This document shows, piece after piece, positions 23,510-35,720 of a stretch of DNA of 64,000 nt. The position numbers and the translations under genes are program-made. The DNA comes from Cryptomeria japonica (Eukaryota > Streptophyta > Pinopsida > Cupressales > Cupressaceae), in NCBI RefSeq assembly GCF_030272615.1, contig NC_081413.1:718537867-718601866 (forward strand). The letters run 5' to 3'. The notes under the pieces were generated by a model. It was not told where the DNA came from and ran no database searches. It worked only from the letters and a program-made list of their open reading frames with translations. Numbering within the stretch: the stretch's first letter is position 1; each line of letters begins with the position of its first letter.

Positions 23510-26500
23510 CTAGTTACCATTTGGTGGGGGCAACTGGTCAAAAATAGATTTATACTTTGTACAAGCATCTTTGAGAGCATTGGTAAGTGCATCCTTGACA
23601 CTTTCCATTAGAGAATTCTGAGTTGTAATATCAGTGGACAATGAGATCAAACCATCTAAAGTGCTTCCCTCTACTTGAGTGGACAATTGGGTAGCTTGGT
23701 TGATCTGCTCTTGAACTGATATTAAATGGGGAATAAATAATGTCTGAAGAGTCATGATATCCATCCTTATTTTGTGCTCTGCATTCCAAAGTTCTAACTG
23801 TTGAGCCATAAGAGTTTGTAACTTTGTATAAAAATTCTGGATAGAATATGGCTCGGTAGTCAATTTATTTGAGAGATCGGTAATCTATTTTTCCATGACT
23901 TTGGTCTTATTCTTGATATCTTTGATAAAGAATGAGAATGTACATAACTTCTGAAATAAATAAAGAATATGCTTGAGTTGAGGGGACAACTCAACAATGA
24001 ATCCAATAAGCTTAGTTTTACCTACAACAATTGCTTTATGCACTTCTTCAATCATCTTGGCAGTTAGCTCTTTTTATTTTAATTTGCTAAGGTATTCTGA
24101 TGCTTCTACTATTGATGCTTCCAATTGAGTGAGTAGTTCATCCAGTTGCATATGGATGGTAGCATCTTTATTTATGGTAGCTTTAGGTAGCATGTCTGTC
24201 AATAATGCTTTAACCTTTTGAAGTACTCAGTTCGTCTTTTGTATAGCTATCCATTTTTCATGCTCTGCTTTGGCTTTACAAAGCTCACCGAATTCTATCA
24301 GTGCTTGCCCTTTTAGTTTTGTAATGTCAACATTCGGCAACACAATAGGCTTTGGCAAATCTATCTTGAAACTATGCTTCTTTGCTTTCTTCTCCTTTGA
24401 TGATGATGCCTTCACCAATTGAATGAGGACAATGGCTTTGGAGGCTTGTCCTTCCTCAGTAAGTGCTCGGTGGAGGCAACACTTTTGTCGGTTCTTGTAG
24501 CCTCTGTTGTATCCTTCGATGTTTCCTTGCTTGGGGTCTCAGTGGCAATAGTTTCAATGTTTGAAGGTTCTTGGGAAGTTTGCTAGTTGGTGGCCTGAGA
24601 GGTAGATTCACCTTGTCTAGCCTTTTGATCCTCTTTACCTTGATCTGTGTTTTGTGCTTTCTCGGTTGAAACTTGTTGGGTTACTGGAGGATAGGACTTA
24701 ACTTGTTCCAAAACTGATTCACTTGATACCAGTTTGGCATAGGCATTCCCTTCCATCATTGCTTCTTCCTCTGCCTCAGTATCCATGAAATCCTCATCTA
24801 ACTGAATAGTTGAAGCAGGATCTTGCTCCGTGATGTCAACTATCTCCACTTCACCTTGAGGTTCTTCAGTCTGAAGTCTGAATATTTCTTGACATTTTTC
24901 TTTAGTTTCATTCTCTACTTCAAAATAAAGGCCATTCATCATTTTCAAGGCCCTTTGCTTAACTTGAAAATTTGTCTGGTAGTTTTTCAAATGATCTTTT
25001 ATATCATCTACCGACATATCTAGAAAGAGATGTACCAAAACGCTTTCTCTAATCTTCTTCTCTAAGTCCATAGCATATTTCCATCTATTGTCAATATGAG
25101 AGTACAATGTTTTTGGAAGAAAATCAGTTACTTCCAATGGAACTACTCAGAACTTGAGAAGTGTACACACTACTGACTCTTCTATTTGCCTCTTCTCTTC
25201 TTCTATTCTGGAGTCATACTTTACATATCTAAATGACCCAAATCCACCATATTGTTGTAAATTTGCACAAAAATTATCAACATTGTGTACATCTTCCTTA
25301 GTGCTTTTTACAATCTGAAATTTATTTGCATCTTCAGACTCTGTGTCACTTCACTCTTTATTCAAAATTAGTCTTATGGTCGTCTTTTTATAAGTTTTTG
25401 TAACCTTAGGCATTTCAACATTTTTTTGCCTCTTACCGAGTGACACAACAAATGATCTAGTGATCGGTTGCTTTAATAGTGGGTTCGGTGATATCTTGGT
25501 TGTATCATGTTTCTTCCTTTTCAAAATTTTGCCTTTTGGCAACTCGGTGCTTAGTGTAATTGCTGCTTCTTGAGCTTCAAATTCTTCCTCGATTGAAAGT
25601 TGATCACTCTTGGTAGGAGTGGAGGTAGAACCTTCTCCAAACTTTTCAGTTAAATCCTTTATCATTTTGGTGGCTTTTCTAGTAGCCTTAGGTACTACAA
25701 TGCTCATTTTTACTTTTTCTTTTACCTCTTCATAGGTGCCATACCTGATCTCGGTAGAATGCCTTGGAAGTGCTAAGAAGGCATCTATCTGCTATTGAGC
25801 AATGTTAAAATCAATCTCATAACCCATAGGTAGTAAAGATTGAGTCATGGTCTCTACTGCATTAACATAACAATAGTCGGTATCCAACTCAAAATAGATG
25901 GTATCCTTATACTTTTCCACTAGCTACAGTGGGATCCTGTACTTGCTATGCATCTTTTTTTGAAAACTGTTAAAGTAATCATCCATTATCACATTGAAAT
26001 TATCACCTAGCTGATTGATGAAATCATTTATCTGATGGGTGATTGGTTGATGTAATTCCCAATCAATGTTATCGACTGAAGGAAAGAATTTCTGAAAATA
26101 GAAGAACATACACACTAAGAGTGACCCAAACTTTAGTGTGTTAGCAATATTATTCTACTTTGGTTTCCTTATTGTGTTGAGATTTTCAAAAAGATTCTTC
26201 AACAACACTTCACATAAGTCAATTTTCATACCCTTTTTCATAATTTTATAGGCCAAATCTATAGCTACACATGTTACACTATTTTCTCTTGCTAACTGGA
26301 AGAAATAATAACCAATAACTCTAATAGAAAAGTTAAGTTCTGCATCAGTTACATTGTTCAACTTAAGACCTCTACAATCAGACTCAACTCTAGTAAATGT
26401 TATCAATTCCTTTTGTAAAATCATCTTCTGTGCTCGGGCATGGTCAAATATAGGGTATCCGGTTATTATATGAATAATCTCCTTGGTGATCTTGAAAGGT

Positions 26501-26868
26501 TGATCTTCTAACCACATAAAATCATCATGCACTCTGCTCAAGACAAATTTGACCCATTGGGGTTTGAAGACTCAAGGATAGGTTAGGGCTTCGGTCAATC
26601 CCTTAACTTTGATGTGCTCAAACTTTCTATCCAGGATTCCATCGGTGCACAATTCATCATACATATCCTTAATTTTAGTATGACCTAGCTCTTCAACATG
26701 ACACTTAGTATAAAATCTGACATCTTCAATCAACAGAACCCTATCTAGAATAAGAGAGAATGCAGTTTTCTCATCAGGTTCAGATGCCACTTTGGGAGGT
26801 AAGGTGTATTTCACTGACGACTTCTCAATGGTCTCAACTACAACTGGTTTTTGCACCTTGGGAGCCAT
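23510..26868 (-). pseudogene. Element G long ORF, diverged relative of B/C ORF
   Basis: The start MAPKVQKPVVVETIEK is followed by VRFYTKCHVEELGHTKIKDM, which parallels IYIHCHIEELGDDEIKNM in B. Then FMWLEDQPFKITKEIIHIIT parallels the FWMDSIQKITKEAV segment of B. Later zones are basic and Lys/Thr-rich (25351-25707), acidic (24583-25137) and helical (23510-23863). The parallel order of motifs supports shared ancestry with strong divergence. Function unknown. It is a fossil with several breaks. Confidence 0.7.
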
Positions 26869-27390
26869 TTCAAACTTGGAATTCTACTTATGGAATAGCT
26901 TAGGGCTCCAAATAACCAGAAAATGCTTCCAACTTAGTAAATACAATGCAAATATTCACAACTAATTTTGATCGGTTAACTTGCTTGAAAATGCGTTTAA
27001 GATTATGTGAAAAACCTTGAATTTGCTTCTGGGAATGTTTGATCACCTTTAATTTGCTTAGCTCTGCTCTTTGAAAACTGGTAAGTGAAAAATGACCGCA
27101 CAAAGTACTTCAAATACATCCTTTTGACCTTATCGGTCTTTGTGCAGTTAGGTATACTAAGCATTAAATGCACCCAGTTCCATGAAACTAACTATCTCCC
27201 TTATACACTTTTACCAACTAGATAGGCTTAATGTATTTACCGACTTCTCTGGTAAATCAAAAAGACTAGATAATATTTCAAATTTTCTATTGCGTCTTAG
27301 CTATGCCGATATTGGAATTAAGTATATGATTAAATAGGAACTGTTAAAATCTAACCTTGTGAGAATGTAGTCCCTTCATACCTTTATTGA
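26869..27390 (-). other. Element G spacer between gag and long ORF
   Basis: About 0.5 kb without a recognisable gene. In an ordinary Copia element this is where protease, integrase and polymerase would lie, but none is visible. Confidence 0.6.
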
Positions 27391-28291
27391 TTAATTGGAA
27401 GTAGATGCACCTAACTCGGTAGGTAAGGTGCTTTCTTCATTGGTTGACACATTTTCCTTCTTTTTCCAGAATTTATGTAGTTTGCTTGTTATCTCCTCAG
27501 TATCTCTTCTAGGTTGATCTTTGCATTCTTTAGCCAAGTGTCCAACTTTGTGACAATGAAAGCATGCCATTCCAAGATTTCTCCATGATCTCCGGTTGTT
27601 CATTCCAAACTATATCATCCAGTTAGCACTTATATGTCTGTATCTTCCACAACATTCACACCATATCCTTGTATTGTAATCCCATGGTACTGCAGTATAT
27701 TGATGATTGAAATCTATGTGAGTTCGATAGCTTTTGGTATTTTCTCGGTGTGGAGACCACATATGGTTTTTCTGCTTAAACCAACACTTTTCGGTATTGT
27801 GTCCATATCTATTGCAATTTTTGCAAAACCCCTTGAATTTTGCCTTTTGATAATTGTTAACAAACTTTTTCCTACATTGTTTAGATGTGTGACCATACTT
27901 ATTGCAATTGTAACAATAACCATCAGACCTAGTTACATTCGGTTGCTTACCTTTTCTGATCCGGCAAATGTTGGCAGTATGTCCTTATTTTCCATAATAG
28001 TTGCAAATAGGCTTCTTGTCTTTCATCTTATCTTTGTTTCCAGCCTTCTTTGATGATTCTCCTTTCTTAGTGGTGTTGATCCCTTTCTTAGTAGAGTTAT
28101 TTCTTTTATAACTGAGTCCGACAGATTTGTTAGGTGATCTTAAGTTTAGTTGCTCATCCAACATTATTGATGCTTCATAACTTTCAGTGTTTCTTTGGAC
28201 TTCTTTTCTTCTTCTAGTTCATCGGTCAATCTTGATAATTCAAGTTTCAATGTTCGGTTCTCATTTTCTATTAGAGTTGCTTCATGATGTG
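27391..28291 (-). pseudogene. Element G gag, zinc-knuckle part
   Basis: Minus-strand sequence shows several CCHC zinc knuckles: CYNCNKYGHTSKQC and CKNCNRYGHNTEKC near 27800-27920, and CFHCHKVGHLAKEC near 27530-27570. Upstream is a coiled-coil segment ENRTLKLELSRLTDELEEEK. Tandem knuckles bind RNA in gag nucleocapsids. The upstream part of gag lies beyond solo LTR F, at 42215-42708. The gene is broken. Confidence 0.85.
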
Positions 28292-28528
28292 CATAATGAT
28301 GAATACTAAGAGGGGGGGGTGAATTAGTATGCCAAAAATCATTGTACTTGAACAATTTACTAGATAGTAAATTGTTAAACAGTTTAGCAGACAAACCGGT
28401 TAGCACACATGCAAACCAAATAGCAAATAATGCATTCACCCACAGAAGCACAAACACCATAAAACAAGAGATTTTGATGTCGAAACCCAAATGGGAAAAA
28501 CCACGGTGAGATGAAACTCACAAGTAAC

Positions 28529-30030
28529 TGTAGATAGGAAATGCGGAAATCATCAAAGCAAGTAACAAATTGGACTAGTTCAATCACGAAAACTCAATTG
28601 TAGTGATAACAATCCTAAAAACATTCAATGAAAACATGAAAACAAGACATTCAAGATTGAAAACTAAGCAAACCAAATGCAAATGTCTTCTTCATGTGGC
28701 TCCATTGTCCTTCTTTCTCCTTCAAATTGCTTTGTTTTGTGGATCTCACCTACAAGTGCATAAGCATAATATGAAAGCAAGATTGACAAGACAAGATGAC
28801 AGCGTAAGGATACTAGAAGCATGATTGATTCGGCCAGCTCCTTTGATTGAAGAAACTCATCCAATTTATAAACAAATTGGAGAGAGGACAAGATTAGCAT
28901 GAAATTGATATTAGAGGCAATTGATTTCAAAAATGGCAAAATTGAGTTGAAGAAAGAAGGTTATGACACCTTCTATGTCATGAATTATGACATATTGCCA
29001 ATGCAAAGGTTAGAGGACTAAAAGCTTTATGACATCTTGCTATGCCAACAGTATGATGCATGAGAAATTCATGCTTCCACCGAAGCACAAAAATAGGGAG
29101 AGACTAGAGAGGAATTGATTAGGTGGAAATTGAATTTGACAAATTAGAAAATAGGTGGAAATTAGGAATTAGGAAAATTAGAAAATTAGGAAATTAGAAA
29201 ATTAGAAATGATGTGGAAATTAGGAAATTAGAAATTGATGAAATTAGAAAATTAGGTGAATTAATTAATAATTTTTCATTCATTAATTAATTCACAAAAA
29301 GAGGGGGAATTAATTAGCCAATTAAATAAATATTTAATTGTGACAAGAAGACTTAGGATAAATAAATAAATCATTTATCCTAAAGAGAAAATGGAGAGAA
29401 AATGACAAACAAGGTTAAATGAATAAATCATGAAACCCTAGAAGATAAATTAGAAATGCAAGGACGACAATTAGGTCTTGATGTAAGATTGATTTGATGT
29501 CGATTCGATCATGATTTTGAATTGATAAATGATTTGATTGATAAATGCACCAAGGAACAATGACAAATTGATCCAAATTGACATGATTGAGAAAGACGAC
29601 AATTGATGACAAATTGATCGCGAGACGACAAGATTGAAAATAACAATGATCGATGACAAATCGATCGCAAGTCGACAAGATTGAAAATGACAACGATTAA
29701 TGAAAAATCGATCGCCAGATGACAAGATTGAAAAGAGGACAAAACCCTAATTAGGATTGACGATGTCCAAAATGATGACAAATGAACACGCACATTGATG
29801 CGACAGGATAAGATTGACCAAAATCATGACTGAAGATTGTTGTCGACAAGACCAAATTCGAGAGCGAGATAAATGAAGAATGCAGAAGAAGGACTCGATG
29901 CTCGCAAATGATAAAAACCAAGTGCGTGACATAGAAGAAATGTTAATGCGACACAAAAACCCTAAAATAAGGCAATGCGCAAATGTTAATTTATGATTCC
30001 ACAAGCATTGACCAGTTTTAGACGTCTACA
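28529..30030 (-). repeat. Element E 3' LTR (left)
   Basis: 1502 bases. It includes a purine/AT simple-repeat zone of AAATTAGAAAATTAGG type (29160-29270) and three tandem units of about 47 bases built around GACAAATTGATCGC (29601-29744). Confidence 0.95.
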
Positions 30031-30048
30031 TTTTGCCCCTCTTTGAGA
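30031..30048 (-). other. Polypurine tract (element E)
   Basis: The minus strand reads TCTCAAAGAGGGGCAAAA directly before the LTR start TGTAGACG. It is nearly the same as the tract of element H. Confidence 0.85.
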
Positions 30049-30893
30049 TAATGTGATTCTAAGCGTTGTTTCAAAGAACAATAATGAAAATGCTACAGAC
30101 AATGACAATGACATATGCATGCCCCCTTGAGGAATTGGTTGGAAACATCCAGAAAAGAGGCCAATTGATCGATAATAATGATAGAACATGATAGGAGCAA
30201 ACAGACTAACAATCAGAGACCGGATGCACGAAGGACAAGAAATTGAAGGTGCAAAAGACCGCGACCAGCATAAGAGGGAGAGAGAGCACGTCCATCTATG
30301 CACTGAAAAAGATCTATAAATGAGACAAAGAGAGTGAAAAGAGCTCATTTGCACTAGCCAAAGAGGAGGATTTGGTGCTCTAGAAAAGGACACTTGCAGA
30401 GAGATGGCGAACATTCCAATGGCAGATCACCTCGGGGAACGTGTACACACCTACAAATGATTGGATGACGCGGGAGTAGCGGTATATATATCTCAAAAAC
30501 CCATATTGTCAATTTTATGAATTTTGATCGCTTGTGGGACATTGCGAGGCCCACAGAAAATGCAGAAAGTGACTTCTGCGCCTGTGTGAGCGTATCCTGC
30601 ACTTGTGTAGGGTATCCTGCACTTGTGTAGGGTACACAGGCGCAAGTTGATGCAACACAGGTGCAGTTGTGTACTGGGAGCTCAAATTTGGTCAAAAAAC
30701 AGCATGCGAAGGGTCCGCAAAGGGGGATAAGGGTAGGATAGATCAAAATAGATTAGAAACACCCTGATTTGGACATGAAACAAGGAAATGCAGCCCGTAG
30801 AAGGAAACCCTAAAACTGACAAAGTGTGCCCCAATTGTGATGCAGAGTCGACAGTATCCATTGATCACGCAGGATAACTGACCTGACTGTTTC
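30049..30893. other. Element E 3' spacer with minisatellite-like copies
   Basis: No gene is seen. At 30571-30675 a motif of the type CACAGGCGCAG occurs about five times, some copies on each strand. Similar copies occur at the other end of the internal region (39521-39667). Confidence 0.6.
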
Positions 30894-32710
30894 ATGTTAC
30901 GACATAGACTTAGGAGCACAAACAGAGATACATTAGCAGGACTTGGAATATACTATATCACATTGATGCCCAAGATTAGGGCAAACACAGGACTACTCAC
31001 TACACTGGCAGAGCGATGGCATTCAGAGACCTCCTCATTCCATCTGGTGACTGGAGAGGTGACTGTGACACTAGAGGATGTATGGCATATCCTCCGCATT
31101 CTGATTCATGGAGAGATGATAGAGTATGACCCAGTGATAGGGAGAGATGCTTTGTGCAGATTATTTGAGTGTGATGCAGATGATTTGGATATCGTAGAGA
31201 GGGCGATTGGCTGGGAGACCATGGCATCAGAGTATGATCGATGATATGTGGTGATAGAAGTGGTGATAGCATGCCTACTAGCAGGGGACAGACAAGGCCA
31301 TGGATTCCCTATTGGATGGGGAAGAGTGCTAGAGCAGATGGTGATAGAGGGGACAGTGTACGCATGGGGACCATGTGTACTTGCTATGCTATATTTTCAG
31401 TTGCATCAGATAGCATATCAGGTTGTGCAGACTTTGAGCTGTGGAGTCAGAATGCTATAGTTATGGGCATTTGAGCACATAGCCATATGTCGACCGATTG
31501 CAAAGAGACAGGTAGTACCACACTGACCATATGTGTACTATTATGGGGGAGCACTGAGATAGGGTCTATTTGGATACATACTGTATTGGCGACATGAGCT
31601 AGACAGATTGAGAGAGTTCACATGGAGGCCATATCTTGATTGCCCTGGATGGTCAGATGATAGTGATGAGCTACCATATTATAGACAGGAGAGATACTTG
31701 ATTGGGTGACCAGTGAATCGCCAGAGAGTGATTGAGATGTACCTGCCAGAGAGAGCCAGGCGACAATTTGGAGAGAGGCAGGATATACCTAGAGGGACTG
31801 CACACTTTGCCCGATCTCACAGAGAGACGAGTCAGTGGGGGAGAATGATTTAGCTACACATAGCATATGTTGACTTCACACAACTACAGTAGAGACAATG
31901 GGATTGGAGATCAGATGTGGTGGATGTGGGGATGATAGAGGAGTATGAGCGATGGTTTGCACAATGACGGCCAATGCCATTGATAGATCCTGATATTCTG
32001 GTACCGAGGAGACATGAGGACTTCCCACTCGCAAGAGAGGAGGAAGGAGATGATGAGGATGAGGAGGATGAGGGTGGTGATGAGGATGAAGGGGATGACG
32101 AGGATAGAGATGATGAGGGGGATGATGGTTATGAGCTAGATTTAGCCGAGCAGGAGTCATTGCAGGATATACCCATAGAGCCGGAGATAGCTAGGATAGA
32201 GGAGATGGAGATGTGCAGGGCTACCATAGTGAGTCAGCTTGATCACATTGTGACATTAGAGAGATAGAATGCCATCTTGAGGACAGAGTAGGATCAGTTC
32301 AGAGAGAAGATAGCTAGACTTACAGTGGCTCAAGATACAGCAATAGCCCAGGCACAGCGAGAAGAACAAAGAGTCACTGAGTATATTGGGTCAATTAGGG
32401 ATACCAGTGCACGTGAGATGGCACAGATGTTGGTAGAGACCAGAGAGGAGATACGCCATTCGAGGACACTATATGAGAGTGCAGTTCCACTAGAGCAGAG
32501 AGTAGCATCATATTGGGCATGATTGAGGATAGAGAGCAAGGCACGCTCTCAGAGGTCAGTGAGCAACATGGGGGTGAGTGGACCTATGAGACCACCATAG
32601 CCAGGACCTGGGGAAGGAGGGACATCATCCTTGAGACATGGCAGAGATGAGGAGGACAAAGGGAGCACCCAGTGATAGAGGCACGTGCTCCTTAGGACAG
32701 AGACAGATGT
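30894..32710 (+). pseudogene. Plant mobile domain gene remnant, antisense in element E
   Basis: Plus-strand translations show the hallmark order of the plant mobile domain (MAIN/MAIL1-like, often called aminotransferase-like). LTTLAERWHSETSSFHLVTG comes first, then EVTVTLEDVWHILRI and GEMIEYDP. WGPCVLAMLYFQLH follows near 31365-31410, then YWRHELDRLREFTWRPYLDC near 31580-31640. A strongly acidic run of Asp/Glu/Gly lies at 32031-32130, followed by a helical tail. In plants this domain is found in a few nuclear proteins that silence transposons and repeatedly inside transposons. Here it runs opposite to the element's own strand. It is decayed, with several breaks. Confidence 0.85.
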
Positions 32711-35168
32711 AGTTTGACATTTATGTAGTCAGCCTGCAGGCCATACTTAGGACAGACAGTCCAATTTTGTACTCCAATATTATTTTGATATATGATATGA
32801 TATGCATTGATATGATGGGATGCAATGTGTTATGACGTATAGTTATTTTCCATGTATGGATGGCGTATGTACTATTGATGTACCATTGTGGAACATGTAT
32901 GGATATATTTTTTTGTGTTTTTGATGCATTTATAATATGAAATGGATAAAATGATTGATATGATGCTCGATGTGATGTTTGATATAATGCAAATGTACTA
33001 ACCAATGAATGCAGGATGTAGCATATGTGTTTAGGGAAATTGGAGCACTAGACCGAACTGACTATCCGAACTGACGGAAGAAATGTTAGTAAGAAGAAAT
33101 GAGATAGAGGACAGTTAGAGACAAAGAAAAACTTGCTTTTAGTAATGCACTTTGTAGGTGAGAACCTTTATTTAATGTAGCAAAACGGATGCATAGCATC
33201 ATGGCATTGAAGGCCAGAGCTGAAACGCAACCCTTTTTGCAAAAGACAGACACATCACACACAAGGAATGAGTGAAGCATCCTAGGGTGCATACATCAAG
33301 GGTCAAGGTATGTGCAACGTTCACAAAGCGAATGTACTTATCACAGTCACCCAATGATATAGTTGCCCCATGTTGTAACAAATATTCCACAAACAGCAAT
33401 CACAACAACAAAAAAAAGAAAAAAAGAAAGGGGACCATGAACCATCCCGGTCACTCTAAATCACTCAATGACATCATCGAGCAACATAGGAACATGATCA
33501 AAAATAAATCAATAAATGATAAGACTCGCTAATTCCAACAAGTCAAACAAACATCTTGATCTTCATTGTCAAAAGTTGAAAGTGTTGATAGGACGATCAT
33601 GCTGTCTGGTTTCAGGACATGCGGTACCCCGTCTAAGATAGGACACAGTCTGGTTTTGAGCATACCACACCCTGTATAAGACCCATGATAGTAGTGACAA
33701 GGACAAATCATATTGATGCTGACATTCGATTGAGAAGACAATTGTGATCAGTTTGAATGTCTGGTTTGATTGAAAAAGTTCATCTGTTTATGCATGATTT
33801 CATTAAAGCACAATGTTTGATTGATTGTCGTTGGATGTATGCTCAGCGATCTGTCTATGCACAAAGGGGATATTTATTGACAAAATGCAAAATTCCAAAG
33901 GAATTTTTTTTGGAATTTGAATGTTTTGAATAAAAAATTGTTCATTTTTTCAGGACATTATTTGATATTTTTGGTTTTTTTCAGAACATTATTTGATTTT
34001 TTTGGATTTTTTCAGGACATTATTTGATTTTATTTTATTTTTTATTATTTCAGGACGTTATTTGATTTTTAGGGATTTTGCCTCCAGTGTCTAACAAGGC
34101 AAGGAATATGACAGGTGAATAAATAGGCTTTCTAAAATGATGGTGGATAGAGGGAAGACAAAGGCCTTTTATCATGGAGACAATGCGGATGCAATTTTAA
34201 AGGGCTATGGCGTGATGGGACAAGAGACTGGATATGAAAATGTAAAGCAGTGACATCGCATGAGGGACATGTCAAGAGGTTTTTGAAACCATGTTTAAAT
34301 TTTGCGTCCTTATGTCAGATCAAGATCAAGGAATGTAAAAGAGTGTATGGATAGTGATAAGATATGGATAGGATAAGCAAGACCAAGAATGGATAAGGGA
34401 CATGGACTGAAGGTCAGGATAGGATATAGGATAGTGGCAGAAAGTTGCAATAAGATAGGGAATATGGATGAAAGGTTATAATAAGCAAATGGATAAAGAC
34501 CGAAAGCTATGATGGACTAAAAGCTACAAACAAGATGCATGATGCTCATGATGATCCTCAGCCTTGTCAAGATCAAAGTTGGAAAGAGGAAATGGACATG
34601 AGGGACAATAGGATATGAAGGGTAATGATAGGGGTTCGATAGGATAATGAAGGGCAATAGGATATGAAGGAGGAAACCTGCCTCCAAGTGTGGTGTGCAA
34701 GAAGTTCATAGATTACGCATGACACCTGTTTGCCAGGTTTTCATCATGGTACTTGCCCAAGGTGCCTGTTTACCAAGTTTTCACTAGAGGGTGAATTATT
34801 TTTGCTTTACTTTTTTCTTTCTTTTTTTTTTCTTTTTTTTTCAATTTTTTTTTGAATTTTGACATTTTAGTCGAAAATGGACACATGATAGGGGATGAAA
34901 GAAGGACTCAAACATCTTTTTGTTTGGATAGTAGCCTTGAAAAAAATGGACCATGACCTTTAAAAGCATGCTCAAAGACGTTGGTAGGATAAGGACATGG
35001 AAAATAAGATGAAACTAAGGCAAGGATTTATACAAAGGATTGGATCAAAGGGATGGAAGGATGGAAAATATGCATTGGATAATGGACAAGGTATTGGAAG
35101 AATTGGACTTGACTGGATAGAAATGTTGGCAAGATTGACATTAGCACACACCTTGAAGGGTGATGAAT
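32711..35168. other. Element E internal non-coding stretch
   Basis: No gene is recognised. At 33600-33690 are copies of the TCTGGTTTCA / TATAAGAC motif also found in element H. At 33951-34070 a motif CAGGACATTATTTGATTTTT is repeated four times in tandem. A poly-pyrimidine run lies at 34808-34855 and an A-rich run at 33410-33432. Confidence 0.6.
33951..34070. repeat. Short tandem repeat, four units
   Basis: Units of 31-38 bases start at 33951, 33982, 34013 and 34051, each with CAGGACATTATTTGAT or a close variant followed by T-rich sequence. Confidence 0.8.
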
Positions 35169-35714
35169 TTATGGAGGAAAGATGTGCTTTGGATATGGAG
35201 ATTTTGATGAAGGAATAGCTAGGGATTTGCGGACATAAGGACCCAAAATGGAAGAAGGAGGTGATGGAGGAACAAATTTGAGAGGTTTGGAAGGACGAAT
35301 ACCAATTTTGGATGCCAAGTTGGATTTTTCCTTTTGTGCTTCAAGAAGCTGCTTAGGGATCCACATGGTTTTTGATTTTTCATGCTTTTGTGGTTCCTTG
35401 TAGTGCATTGCTTGCACAAGGGATTTAGGAACCCATATATATTTTGACTGTGCTTTACTTTTCTCAGTGGTCCTTTGTGGCCTTTTAGACTTTTCCTTTT
35501 CTTTATGGATCATATTTTGCTTTTTTTTGAGATGTCGATTGGATTGGACATGTTGATCCTTGAATATATGTGGATTTTTAGACTTATGACTTTTATACTT
35601 GGCATCCAAATTTCTTGGAGGGGGAAAGGAATGCATGGATGGATATGAGTGAAATGGACTTCTTTTGGATTGATGAAATTTACTCAAGGATGTGTGCCTT
35701 TGCTGACCTTGCAT
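35169..35714 (-). CDS. Element E ORF region, third part (basic)
   Basis: A 181-codon open frame, Lys/Pro/Ser-rich (HKEKEKSKRPQRTTEKSKAQ, then KSMWIPKQLLEAQKE-like and FVPPSPPSSILGPYV). It lies just downstream of the two preceding ORFs on the same strand and probably belongs to the same ancestral product. A closing GPYVRKSLAIPSSK echoes the SILGPYIP at the end of the preceding ORF, which suggests an internal duplication. No domain recognised. Confidence 0.45.
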   Translation of the reverse strand: MQGQQRHTSLSKFHQSKRSPFHSYPSMHSFPPPRNLDAKYKSHKSKNPHIFKDQHVQSNRHLKKKQNMIHKEKEKSKRPQRTTEKSKAQSKYIWVPKSLVQAMHYKEPQKHEKSKTMWIPKQLLEAQKEKSNLASKIGIRPSKPLKFVPPSPPSSILGPYVRKSLAIPSSKSPYPKHIFPP

Positions 35715-35720
35715 AGAGGA

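Noticed and set aside
29415-30004. Minus-strand open frames with repeated Ser/Ile/Cys-rich motifs
   Set aside because: They come from the 47-base tandem units of E's LTR and recur identically in the other LTR, so they are repeat artefacts.
31876-32160. His/Pro-rich minus-strand open frame
   Set aside because: It is the antisense of the acidic run of the plant-mobile-domain remnant.
30894-32710. A working MAIN/MAIL1-type host gene
   Set aside because: It is decayed and lies wholly inside element E between its LTRs.
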